DNA from: Oscillospiraceae bacterium
GTDB lineage: Bacteria; Bacillota; Clostridia; Oscillospirales; Acutalibacteraceae
Assembly (NCBI GenBank): GCA_015066625.1
Contig: SVOC01000001.1
Location: forward strand, 186,001-250,000
DNA length: 64,000 nucleotides
Direction of reading: 5' to 3'
This document shows positions 25,021 through 33,355 of the stretch, piece by piece. The position numbers and the translations under genes were made by a program. The notes beneath the pieces were generated by a model. It was not told the DNA's origin and searched no databases. It worked only from the letters and a program-made list of their open reading frames with translations. Numbering within the stretch: the stretch's first letter is position 1; every line of letters starts with the position of its first letter.

Positions 25021-26259
25021 ATGGATAAAATCAAAGTAGGTATTCTGGGTGCAGGCAGAGGTATGGACCTTGCAGAGAACCTTATGCTTGCAGGCGCCGA
25101 AATTATTGCACTTTGCGAAATCCGCCCCGAAAGAGCTGCCCGCGGTATTGAAGAACTCGGTGTTGATATTCCCGTTTATGATAATTTTGATGAATTTATT
25201 GAGCTTGGAATGGATGCGGTTGTGCTTGCAAACTATTTTCACGAGCACACTCCTTATGCAATAAAATGCTTTGAAAAGGGTATTCACGTATTATCCGAAT
25301 GTATCAGCAACGGCACAATGGCTGAGGGTGTTGAGCTTATCCGTGCGTATGAAAAAACCGATTCCATATATATGCTTGCAGAAAATTATCCTCAGATGAA
25401 ATTCAACCGTGAAATGAAAAAAGTGTGCCGTGAAGGCACACTGGGTAAGCTTATTTATGCAGAGGGTGAGTACAACCATCCCCCTGTGCCCGATGACAGT
25501 GAGTTTTACAAGGGTTATATTTATTTCGCTGAGCACTGGCGTAATTATCTTCCCCGTTCATATTACATAACCCATTCCCTTGCGCCCCTTATGTGGTCAA
25601 CAGGCGCAACTCCCACAAGAGTCAGCGCAGTGCCCGTTTACTCCCCTATGAAAGAAAACGGAACCGCAAGATGTGTAGGCGACAGGGCTGCAATTATCAC
25701 AACCCTTAATGATGATGAATCCGTTTTCAGAGTAACGGGCTGTGCCGCATTCGGTGCTCATCACAACGCATACCGTATCTGCGGTGAAAACGGACAGATT
25801 GAAAATCTCCGCGGTATGGACGGTAAGGTTATGCTCCGTTATAACCATTGGTCAATACCCGAGGGCAGGGAAGAGGTCAATCTTTATGACCCCGAATGGA
25901 ATGACAGCGATGAGGAATTCATAAACAATGCAGGTCACGGCGGCGGAGATTATATAGTTTCAAGAATGTTCCTTGAATGCATCCGTGAAGGCAGAGAGCC
26001 CGAGCATCCCTACGACATTCATTCGGCAGTGACAATGGCATCTGTTGCTATTCTTGCTCACCGTTCAATCCTTAACGGCGGTGTACCCTACGATATTCCC
26101 GATTTCCATATCGAAGAATGCCGTAAAGAATATGAGAATGACAGACAGACTCCCTTTTACGGTTCGGACGGCAGTGCGCCGAATATTCCCTGCTGTTCAT
26201 ATACGGATTATAAGCCCACTGAGGAGCAACTCAGAAAATACAATGAAATGTTAGGGTAA
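25021..26259 (+). CDS. Gfo/Idh/MocA family NAD(P)-dependent oxidoreductase
   Basis: Predicted sugar or polyol dehydrogenase/isomerizing oxidoreductase. The N-terminal Rossmann fold has GILGAGRGMD (about 8-17), and the position usually filled by EKP reads SECISNG, with Cys-Ile in place of Lys-Pro; the catalytic Lys of the family is therefore missing at its usual place. The C-terminal domain holds the family's beta-sheet (GHGGGDYIVSRMF). 412 residues, slightly longer than average. The ribosome binding site lies in the terminator hairpin described separately. The gene's 3' end overlaps the convergent kinase gene by 9 bp. Confidence 0.88.
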   Translation: MDKIKVGILGAGRGMDLAENLMLAGAEIIALCEIRPERAARGIEELGVDIPVYDNFDEFIELGMDAVVLANYFHEHTPYAIKCFEKGIHVLSECISNGTMAEGVELIRAYEKTDSIYMLAENYPQMKFNREMKKVCREGTLGKLIYAEGEYNHPPVPDDSEFYKGYIYFAEHWRNYLPRSYYITHSLAPLMWSTGATPTRVSAVPVYSPMKENGTARCVGDRAAIITTLNDDESVFRVTGCAAFGAHHNAYRICGENGQIENLRGMDGKVMLRYNHWSIPEGREEVNLYDPEWNDSDEEFINNAGHGGGDYIVSRMFLECIREGREPEHPYDIHSAVTMASVAILAHRSILNGGVPYDIPDFHIEECRKEYENDRQTPFYGSDGSAPNIPCCSYTDYKPTEEQLRKYNEMLG

Positions 26260-26739
26260 CGATATTGCGTCAACACATTCTTCGGGAGTAAGCCCCGAAC
26301 ATTCTATTGTAATATCAGCATATTTTTCATATAAGGGTGCCCTTTCGCCGTAAAGCTCGGCGATTGTGGTGCCCTCCTTCATTGCTATGCCTCTGGTGTG
26401 GATGTTATTTATGCGTTTTTCAAGCTCTTCGGGAGAAAGCTTAAGATAAATAACCTTGCCTGCGGCTTTCAGCTTTTTCATTGCTTCCTCGCCGTAAACC
26501 GCACTTCCGCCTGTTGCAATAACACAGTTTGAAAAGCTCCGGGAGCAGATAACATCGTTTTCGATTTTCAGAAATTCCTCAATGCCGTTTTTGTTGATTA
26601 TATCACAAAGGCTTGAGGAGTATTTTTTTTGTATCAGCAGATCGGTATCAACAAAATCCATAAGAAGTGATTTTGCCAGCAATACACCGATGGTGCTTTT
26701 GCCTGCGCCGGGCATACCGATAAGTATAATGTTTTTCAT
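26251..26739 (-). CDS. aroK: Shikimate kinase-like protein
   Basis: Phosphorylates shikimate in aromatic amino-acid synthesis. The 162 residues begin with IGMPGAGKST (Walker A, about 7-16) and have DTD (about 32-34) for shikimate/Mg binding and ATGGSAV in place of the usual GGG loop (two Gly and a Ser). The Arg near RGIAMKEG and the lid RAPLYEKYAD fit the family. No other aro gene is adjacent, and the imperfect glycine loop leaves room for a different small-molecule kinase. The ribosome binding site is weak (GGATGTGATG). Confidence 0.8.
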   Translation of the reverse strand: MKNIILIGMPGAGKSTIGVLLAKSLLMDFVDTDLLIQKKYSSSLCDIINKNGIEEFLKIENDVICSRSFSNCVIATGGSAVYGEEAMKKLKAAGKVIYLKLSPEELEKRINNIHTRGIAMKEGTTIAELYGERAPLYEKYADITIECSGLTPEECVDAISLP

Positions 26740-26774
26740 TCTTGCATCACATCCGCGAAAAAAATTACAGAAAA

Positions 26775-26803
26775 ATAATAATAAATTGTTTGGAAAATGT
26801 CAA
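26775..26803 (-). promoter_or_regulatory. Predicted promoter of the shikimate kinase gene
   Basis: Minus strand: TTGACA, 17 bp, TATTAT. Confidence 0.7.
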
Positions 26804-27143
26804 ATGTAAGAATAAATTTTACGCTTTATTTCAAAAAAATCTGCGAAAAAAGTGCTGTTTAGGCTGTGAGATTTTGCATTATTATTCACAATGCATAAAA
26901 CCCAAAATTATAACTATTCATTTTCAGCTCAAAAATGCATAATTAAACAAAATTAAGGAAATTTTAACAATTGTTTGTTGAAAATGTGGATTTTTTTTGA
27001 ACACAGTATCACGAAATTTTGTTGCACTCGTAATTTCTTTGGGTTATCACGATTTAAAGCATGATTATTGCCTTTATAATATAAAGCAAAGGGTGTGTTT
27101 GTGCATTGTGTATAAAAGTTTTCCACATCTCAAAAAAGATGTG
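26804..27143. other. AT-rich non-coding stretch upstream of the Tad operon
   Basis: About 340 bases with no convincing gene. Small frames here have no ribosome binding site and biased AT-rich codons. It may hold regulatory sites for the pilus operon; a TATAAT at 27075-27080 has only a poor -35. No structured RNA was recognised. Confidence 0.5.
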
Positions 27144-27172
27144 TTGACATTACCGAAACCGAGTGCTATCAT
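27144..27172 (+). promoter_or_regulatory. Strong predicted promoter of the Tad pilus operon
   Basis: TTGACA, 17 bp, TATCAT with an extended TGC. About 55 bases of leader precede the first gene. Confidence 0.75.
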
Positions 27173-27232
27173 GAGGGTGCGGAAGGGAAATGAAACCAAA
27201 TCTTCCGAAAGTGCAGACGGAGGTGAATCCCA

Positions 27233-27916
27233 ATGGTTGACATTGTTTACGGCAGCGTGCTCGGGCTTCTTTCGGCACTGGCGTTCAATCGGATATCGGT
27301 TTTCCAGATTAAGAAACGAACGGATGAAAGCTCAAAGCTGGAGGCAGTAAAAAACACCGCAGCCGTAGTAATCTGGATGCTGATTTCGGGGCTTCTGTTC
27401 GCAGCGGTTTTCGCAATGAAGGAAGGCACAGCAGAAAGGCTTGAAGCGGTTGCATACATCTCAATTGCAATTTCAATTGCGGTGGTTGACCTGGATATCA
27501 AAAAAATTCCCAACCCGTCGGTTCTGGCACTTCTCATCATAAGGGCGGCTGCGCTGATATACGCAATCGCAACGGGAGCGCCGCTCAAAGAAACCCTGAT
27601 ACCGTCGCTGGTCGGTCTTGCGGCAGGCTTCATTCTTTATCAGCTTCCCATGTTCTTCGGAATCCCCATCGGAACGGGAGATGTGAAGTACAGCTCGGCA
27701 ATCGGTTTTTGCCTGGGAGCTTTCGGATATCTTCAGGCGGCACTCATTATGGCGGCAGGCCTTGCGGTTTATCTGATATACCTTGTGGCAACAAAGAAGG
27801 GTTCGCTCAAAACGGCGGTTCCCATGGGACCCTACCTTTCACTGGGCGTTATAATCACGGTGCTGTTCCCAATGTTCAACGAGCTTTCGCAAAGCGTTTT
27901 TTCGCAGTTCTTTTAG
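27233..27916 (+). CDS. Prepilin peptidase of the Tad system (A24 family)
   Basis: Membrane aspartyl protease that cuts Flp prepilins. About six to seven membrane helices fill the 227 residues. The two catalytic Asp motifs are present: DLDIKKIPN (about 84-92) and GTGDVK (about 146-151). No N-terminal cysteine-rich methylase domain, as in TadV/CpaA. A GGAGGTGA ribosome binding site precedes the ATG. First gene of the pilus operon. Confidence 0.9.
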   Translation: MVDIVYGSVLGLLSALAFNRISVFQIKKRTDESSKLEAVKNTAAVVIWMLISGLLFAAVFAMKEGTAERLEAVAYISIAISIAVVDLDIKKIPNPSVLALLIIRAAALIYAIATGAPLKETLIPSLVGLAAGFILYQLPMFFGIPIGTGDVKYSSAIGFCLGAFGYLQAALIMAAGLAVYLIYLVATKKGSLKTAVPMGPYLSLGVIITVLFPMFNELSQSVFSQFF

Positions 27917-27962
27917 GCCATAATACCCGGAAAAGGGTAAAAATATATAAGGAGGCATAGTT

Positions 27963-28163
27963 ATGTTAAGGAAATGGTTCAAAGACGAAGAAGGCCAGGG
28001 TATGGTAGAGTACGGTCTCATCATCGGTCTCATTGCAGTGGTGGTAATCGTTGCACTTGTCGCACTTGGACCGAAGGTAAAATCAATGTTTGACAAGGTC
28101 AACACTGAGCTTGACAAGGCCGGTGCAGGTGCCGCAGCAAGCGGAGGCGGTACCGCAACATAA
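27963..28163 (+). CDS. flp: Flp-type major pilin, copy 1
   Basis: A 66-residue Flp pilin. A short charged leader ends EEG; cleavage before QGMVEYGL places Glu at +5 and Tyr at +6 of the mature pilin, as in Flp proteins. A hydrophobic helix (about 18-36) and a Gly/Ala-rich tail follow. AAGGAGG precedes the ATG. Sixty-one of 66 residues are the same in the next gene. The G|QGMVEY site is the expected target of the prepilin peptidase encoded just upstream. Confidence 0.93.
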   Translation: MLRKWFKDEEGQGMVEYGLIIGLIAVVVIVALVALGPKVKSMFDKVNTELDKAGAGAAASGGGTAT

Positions 28164-28256
28164 CCGAAGGACAATCAAAGGGAAAGAAAAATCACAGAGA
28201 AAACAAAAATGAAAATCAGAAAAAGAGAAAATGAAAAAATGAACGGAGGTAATCTT

Positions 28257-28457
28257 ATGTTAAGAAAATGGTTTAAAGACGAAGAAGGCCAGGGTATGGT
28301 AGAGTACGGTCTCATCATCGGTCTCATTGCAGTGGTTGTAATCGTTGCGCTTGTTGCACTCGGCCCCAAGGTCAGAGAAATGTTTAACAAGGTCAATACC
28401 GAGCTTGACAAAGCAGGTGCAGGTGCCGCAGCATCCGGCGGCGGAGCAACAACTTGA
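28257..28457 (+). CDS. flp: Flp-type major pilin, copy 2
   Basis: Same length and architecture as the copy before it; the differences are KS to RE after the helix, D to N, and a swapped end (ATT for TAT). Several codons differ silently, so the duplication is not brand new. The ATG at 28257 follows GGAGGT; longer in-frame starts from 28209 would destroy the short prepilin leader and are rejected. A terminator hairpin follows. Confidence 0.93.
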   Translation: MLRKWFKDEEGQGMVEYGLIIGLIAVVVIVALVALGPKVREMFNKVNTELDKAGAGAAASGGGATT

Positions 28458-28502
28458 TCATCCCTCCATATATATTTCTTCCTGAAAGCTGATTAGGTAA
28501 CC

Positions 28503-28548
28503 CGAAGGGTAAGTTCGCTCGCTGAGCGAGCTTACCCCTTCGTTTTTA
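28503..28548 (+). terminator. Hairpin terminator after the pilin genes (probably partial)
   Basis: A long stem opens with CGAAGGGTAAG and closes with CTTACCCCTTCG, then TTTTT. Because no new promoter is clear before tadE, some transcripts probably read through; this would set pilin mRNA above that of assembly genes. Confidence 0.75.
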
Positions 28549-28584
28549 TCGGAGAAAAAGCGTTTGTGCGGAGGTGACGGCAGA

Positions 28585-29007
28585 ATGAAAAAGCGTTTAA
28601 GAAAAAAGTGCAGGGGTGAGGATGGTCAGGCAATGGTTGAATTTGCGCTGATACTCCCAATATTCCTTTTGATTTTATGCGGAATAATTGATTTCGGATG
28701 GTTGTTTTATAATCAGCTTTCTCTGAATAACGCCTGCCGTGAGGGCGCAAGATACGCTGTTGTGAATACTGCCGAAGGCTACGGCACTCAGGCGATAATA
28801 AATCACATTGAAAATGTAACCACAACCGTATTTGCCAACGACGGGGTAAGGATTGATGTTGAATACACCACACCCTCAGACCCCACCGCAGGAGATGTAA
28901 CGGTTTCAATGGAAGCGGATATTTCCTTCTTCACTCCCGTGCTCAGTACGGTGCTGGGCGAAGAAAGGACAATAACCTCAACCGTTGTGATGAAGGTTGA
29001 ATCATAG
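28585..29007 (+). CDS. tadE: TadE-like pseudopilin
   Basis: A 140-residue minor pilin-like protein. The N-terminus carries DGQAMVEFALILP (about 13-25), the TadE signature with Glu at +5, followed by the hydrophobic helix and a small extracellular beta domain. The NNACREGARYAV block is typical of the family. The ATG at 28585 follows GGAGGTGA; an earlier in-frame start at 28564 overlaps that site. Second part of the Tad operon begins here. Confidence 0.92.
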   Translation: MKKRLRKKCRGEDGQAMVEFALILPIFLLILCGIIDFGWLFYNQLSLNNACREGARYAVVNTAEGYGTQAIINHIENVTTTVFANDGVRIDVEYTTPSDPTAGDVTVSMEADISFFTPVLSTVLGEERTITSTVVMKVES

Positions 29008-29019
29008 AAAGGTAAAAAT

Positions 29020-29796
29020 ATGAAAAAGATTTATTTGATAGCGGCTGTTATTGCGCTGGCAGCAGGTGTTGCAACCTATTTCTTTGCAACTGAGCTGCGA
29101 AACAGCAAAATAGTGACGGGTGTTGACGAAGCAACCGTGCTCATTGCCCTTGAAGATATTGATAAAGATACAATTCTCACCAAAGAAATGTTTCAGCAGG
29201 TGAATCTGCCCGAAACGGCGGCATCCTTCGGCACAGTCTGCAATATTGACGATGTTGTGGGCTTTATGGCAACGGAAAACATTTTTAAAGGCGAACAGCT
29301 TATGGCACGCAAGCTTACTCCTGTAGGTCAGGAAAATGCAAAAGACAGACTTTCCTATCAGCTTCCCCAAGGGCTGTATGCATACACGATTTACATTGAG
29401 GAGGAAAATGCAGTTGCATATTTCATCCGTGAAAACGATATGATTAACATTTACAACGATGCATCGCCGACCGTTGAACCCTTGCTTAAAAATGTTCCCG
29501 TGCTGAAAATCGGTGATTATAATTTGAATGAGCAGTATGAAGCAGGGGCGGATATTCTGAGTTATGTCAGCATTACCGTAGGTCTTAAAAAAGAACAGAT
29601 ACCGGTGCTTATGGGGGCCGAAGACCCGGATACAAATTCAGACAAGGTATACAGAATCGTGCTTGTGCCTTATGCGGAAGGTCACGGACTTTCGGAGGAT
29701 ATTGTGAATGCGGCAGTGCCCGAAACAAGGAATCCGGAGCCTGCAACCAACGTGGGTATGGGAGAAATCACTACGGCGGCTTCCGAGGAGGGATAA
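29020..29796 (+). CDS. cpaB: Flp pilus assembly protein CpaB/RcpC
   Basis: A 258-residue protein with one N-terminal membrane helix (about 4-23) and a SAF domain (about 38-100: TVLIALEDIDKDTILTKEMF). In diderms it works with the secretin RcpA; here no secretin gene exists, consistent with a single-membrane cell, where CpaB probably acts at the wall. Starts 12 bp after tadE and ends 3 bp before tadZ. Confidence 0.9.
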   Translation: MKKIYLIAAVIALAAGVATYFFATELRNSKIVTGVDEATVLIALEDIDKDTILTKEMFQQVNLPETAASFGTVCNIDDVVGFMATENIFKGEQLMARKLTPVGQENAKDRLSYQLPQGLYAYTIYIEEENAVAYFIRENDMINIYNDASPTVEPLLKNVPVLKIGDYNLNEQYEAGADILSYVSITVGLKKEQIPVLMGAEDPDTNSDKVYRIVLVPYAEGHGLSEDIVNAAVPETRNPEPATNVGMGEITTAASEEG

Positions 29797-29799
29797 TTT

Positions 29800-31002
29800 A
29801 TGGATAAAATTAATCTGCTTGTGTTATCCGATGACCTTGACCTGCGGATAGAAATGAAAAATCTCATAACCGATGAGGAATTTGCAATCAGCGGTTATTC
29901 GGGCTTCGCTGCCGAAGGGAAAACAAAGATTATCAACAAATATCCCGAAGTTGTGCTTTGTGCGGTTAAGGGCGAGGTGCCCGATACGGTTTTTGATTTT
30001 GTTCAGGATATGCTTACCGCAGTGAGAGGAACAATAGTTATTCTGGCAAACGATAATATTTCCGTTGAGCTTGTAAATAAGGCGGCTCAGTACGGAATCC
30101 GCAAAGTTCTTCCCGTTGAGGGTATGGCGGCGGAAGAATTCTCCGCAAATATCAGCACCGTTTATAAGCTTGAGCAGCAGCGTGTGCTTGACACAAACGA
30201 AGGTAAAAAGGTAAGGTGCAAGGCACTGGGATTTTTCGGCGGCAAGGGCGGCACGGGAAAAACCACACTTGCAATCGGTGTTGCCGCACAGCTTGCAAAG
30301 GCAGGCAAAAGGGTTATGCTTCTTGACCTTGACCTGCAATTCGGCGATATTTCAATGGCACTTGACCTTGATACAAAAAATTCCATTGTTGACCTTGTTC
30401 AGGACAGAGGCGGCATTACCATTGAGAATATCAACGGCTTTGCGGTTGAGCACAGCACGGGAATGAGCGTTCTGTGTGCACCCAAAAGCACGGAGTTTGC
30501 GGAATTCGTAACCCCTGCCCATATCGAAAAAATAATCGATATTATGCGGCCTTATTACGAATACATAATCATTGATTTGCCTGCATCCTTCAACGATGCA
30601 ACAATTACCGCCTGCGAAAACTGCGAAGAGCTTTATCTGGTATATAATAATGAAATGCTTTCGCTGAACAATGCAAAGGTGTGCTACTGCATTCTTGACC
30701 AGCTTCATCAGCGTGACAAAATAAAATTCATCCTCAATAAGGTTGAAAAAGGTCTTGTCAGGGCAGAGGATTTTGAAGAGATGTTCAGGGTGCCCATGTT
30801 TGCCGTTGTGCCTGCGGATTATTCCGCCGCACTTGCAAGCATCAATAAGGGTCTTGCCGTAACGGTGGCGCAGCCCAATTCAGGGCTTTCAAGAGGCATA
30901 AACGAAATTGCAGATAAGATAATTCAGACTCACACAGGCATTGTTCCCATAAAAGACAACAAGGAGAAAAAGAAAAAGCTGTTTTCATTCGGTAAGAATT
31001 GA
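29800..31002 (+). CDS. tadZ: TadZ/CpaE-like MinD-family ATPase
   Basis: Positions the pilus machine in the cell. The N-terminal third (about 1-125) resembles a degenerate response-regulator receiver. A MinD/ParA ATPase follows, with the deviant Walker A GGKGGTGKTT (about 147-156), the switch DLDLQFGD and DLPASFND. The C-terminus is lysine-rich. It follows cpaB by 3 bp. Confidence 0.9.
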   Translation: MDKINLLVLSDDLDLRIEMKNLITDEEFAISGYSGFAAEGKTKIINKYPEVVLCAVKGEVPDTVFDFVQDMLTAVRGTIVILANDNISVELVNKAAQYGIRKVLPVEGMAAEEFSANISTVYKLEQQRVLDTNEGKKVRCKALGFFGGKGGTGKTTLAIGVAAQLAKAGKRVMLLDLDLQFGDISMALDLDTKNSIVDLVQDRGGITIENINGFAVEHSTGMSVLCAPKSTEFAEFVTPAHIEKIIDIMRPYYEYIIIDLPASFNDATITACENCEELYLVYNNEMLSLNNAKVCYCILDQLHQRDKIKFILNKVEKGLVRAEDFEEMFRVPMFAVVPADYSAALASINKGLAVTVAQPNSGLSRGINEIADKIIQTHTGIVPIKDNKEKKKKLFSFGKN

Positions 31003-31013
31003 GAGGTTTGAAT

Positions 31014-32366
31014 ATGGGACTTTTGGATAAAATAGACGGCAGAAAAAATTTGCCTCAGCCTGCGGCGGCGGAAGTTGACGATACGGCGGCAAAGCAACCT
31101 GCCGAAGAAATAAAAGAAGACCCTTATCTTGATGTGAAACGGCGGATTCATTCGGCAATCATTGACGAAATGAACAAAAGCGGTAAGGTTATAACTGACC
31201 GTGAGGCAATGTTCAAAATCGTTGACGACAGAGTAAATGATGACGAATTTATGATTCCCCGTATGGACAGACCCAAGGTTGCAACGGATTTGTTCAACGA
31301 TATTATGGGCTACGGTCCCATTGAGGAGCTTGTTCAGAATCCTGATTACAGTGAAATAATGGTTAACGGTCCCGATAAGATTTATGTTGAGGATAAGGGC
31401 AAATTAAAGCTTACAGACCTTAAATTCAGAGATGAAGAACACCTGATGAATGTAATAAACAGAATAGTTTCCGATGTAGGGCGTCATGTTGACGAAGCAA
31501 GCCCCATGGTTGATGCCCGACTTTCCGACGGCTCCCGTGTGAATGCAATCATACCGCCTCTTTCACTTATCGGACCTGTTCTGACAATCAGAAAATTCGG
31601 CAAAAAACCCATTACCGCACAGCAGCTTCTCAAATTCGGTTCACTGACACCGGATATGCTTCAGTTCCTTGAAGCCTGCGTAAAAGGCAAGCTGAATATT
31701 GTTGTTGCAGGCGGTACAGGCAGCGGTAAAACCACGCTTCTCAACGTTCTTTCGTCATATATCCCCGAAGATGAGCGAATAGTTACCATTGAGGACGCCG
31801 CCGAAGTTCAGCTTAAACAGGAGCACGTTATTACCCTTGAAGCAAGACCTGCAAACCTTGAAGGCAAGGGTGCGGTAACAATCAGAAATCTTGTCAAGAA
31901 CGCCCTTCGTATGCGACCCGACAGAATCATCGTCGGTGAGGTTCGTTCGGAAGAAACTCTTGATATGCTTCAGGCAATGAATACGGGTCACGACGGCTCA
32001 CTGACCACAACTCACGCCAATTCACCCAGAGATACGGTGTCAAGACTTGAAACAATGGTGCTTATGAGCGGTATGGAGCTTCCCCTTAAAGCTATCAGAG
32101 ACCAGGTTTCATCGGCTATTGACCTCATTGTTCAGCAAAGCCGTCTGCGTGACGGAACAAGAAAAATCACCTCCATAACCGAGGTTGTGGGTATGGAAGG
32201 CGATATAGTCAGTATGCAGGATATTTTCGTTTATGAAACCGACGGCTCGGTGGATGCATCAGGCAAGTTTATCGGCAAATTCCGTGCAACGGGTGTAAGA
32301 CCCAACTGCGTTGAAAAAATCCGAGGAAACGGAGTGACGGTAAAAAATGAATGGTTTACAGATTAG
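31014..32366 (+). CDS. tadA: TadA/CpaF hexameric secretion ATPase
   Basis: Drives pilus extension and perhaps retraction. The 450-residue protein has the Walker A GGTGSGKTT (about 232-240), a His box region (DGSLTTTHANSP) and the Walker B-side DRIIVGEVR, all typical of VirB11/CpaF ATPases. The ATG at 31014 follows GAGAGG by seven bases; the in-frame TTG at 30999 is rejected. The 3' end overlaps tadB by 20 bp, so the two are translationally coupled. Confidence 0.95.
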   Translation: MGLLDKIDGRKNLPQPAAAEVDDTAAKQPAEEIKEDPYLDVKRRIHSAIIDEMNKSGKVITDREAMFKIVDDRVNDDEFMIPRMDRPKVATDLFNDIMGYGPIEELVQNPDYSEIMVNGPDKIYVEDKGKLKLTDLKFRDEEHLMNVINRIVSDVGRHVDEASPMVDARLSDGSRVNAIIPPLSLIGPVLTIRKFGKKPITAQQLLKFGSLTPDMLQFLEACVKGKLNIVVAGGTGSGKTTLLNVLSSYIPEDERIVTIEDAAEVQLKQEHVITLEARPANLEGKGAVTIRNLVKNALRMRPDRIIVGEVRSEETLDMLQAMNTGHDGSLTTTHANSPRDTVSRLETMVLMSGMELPLKAIRDQVSSAIDLIVQQSRLRDGTRKITSITEVVGMEGDIVSMQDIFVYETDGSVDASGKFIGKFRATGVRPNCVEKIRGNGVTVKNEWFTD

Positions 32367-33339
32367 TATTCTTATTCTTTCCTGCTCTTTCGGCCTTCTC
32401 AGTTTCTTTCTGCTGGCAGGTATCGGCGGTACGGTAACGGAAGGAAGACGCAGGGTAGAAAAAAGAGTCAATAAAATTGCAGATAAAAAAAGCGGTCTGA
32501 CCTTACAGATTCAGGAAAAGAAGAGAAAACGCAAAACCGCACTCATAAAGCGTGCAACAAGCGAAGGCGGCAAGCAATCCGTTCAAAGAAAAAAGCTTAT
32601 GGATACTATTTTCAACGAGCTTATTCTTGCGGATATTATGATGAAGCCCGAAGAATTCAGCATTATATGGTTTGTGCTTACCTTTGTGCCTTCGGGTCTG
32701 GCAGCATTGTTCCAGCTTGGGCTTATGCCCTCTGCAACCCTTGCGGCGGTGGGTGCATTTGCACCGATTATCTACATAAAAATCAAAAAGGGCAGACGCA
32801 TAAAAGCCTTTGAAGCTCAGCTTGGGGATACTCTCATAATGATGTGCAACGGTCTGCGTTCGGGCTTTTCGTTCCAGCAGACAATGGAGAATGTTGCCAA
32901 CGATATGCCTGCACCCGTAGGCATTGAATTCGGCAGAGTGTGTAACGAAATCCGATACGGTGCAACAATGGAGGATGCACTTAACAATATGGTTGACAGA
33001 GTGAAAAGCCCCGACCTTATGCTTGTTGTTTCCGCAGTTCTTATTCAGAGAACAACGGGCGGCAATCTTTCGGAAATTCTGACAACCATATCCCACACAA
33101 TCCGTGACCGCATCAAAATTAAAGGCGAAATCAGTTCAATAACCGCACAGGGCAGAATGTCGGGGATGATTATCGGTGCGCTGCCTGTGTGTATAGCGGC
33201 GGTGCTGATGGTTGTGAATCCAGATTATATGCAGACCTTTTTCAATACCTCCGCAGGCAACATAATGCTGCTTGTTTCAATAGTTATGGAGGTTCTGGGA
33301 TTCTTCGCCATCAGAAAGGTTGTTACCATAGAATATTGA
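32347..33339 (+). CDS. tadB: TadB inner-membrane platform protein
   Basis: A 330-residue type II secretion F-domain protein. One N-terminal helix (about 4-26), then a cytoplasmic part, two central helices, the F domain (MCNGLRSGFSFQQTMENVA; VQRTTGGNLSE-like block) and a C-terminal helix pair. It works with TadC as the membrane base of the pilus machine. The start overlaps tadA. Confidence 0.92.
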   Translation: MNGLQISILILSCSFGLLSFFLLAGIGGTVTEGRRRVEKRVNKIADKKSGLTLQIQEKKRKRKTALIKRATSEGGKQSVQRKKLMDTIFNELILADIMMKPEEFSIIWFVLTFVPSGLAALFQLGLMPSATLAAVGAFAPIIYIKIKKGRRIKAFEAQLGDTLIMMCNGLRSGFSFQQTMENVANDMPAPVGIEFGRVCNEIRYGATMEDALNNMVDRVKSPDLMLVVSAVLIQRTTGGNLSEILTTISHTIRDRIKIKGEISSITAQGRMSGMIIGALPVCIAAVLMVVNPDYMQTFFNTSAGNIMLLVSIVMEVLGFFAIRKVVTIEY

Positions 33340-33355
33340 TTGCGAGGTGAGGTTT

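Noticed and set aside
26997..27350. A 117-residue plus-strand frame before and into the prepilin peptidase
   Set aside because: Overlaps the peptidase in another frame, crosses the strong promoter at 27144-27172, and has no ribosome binding site.
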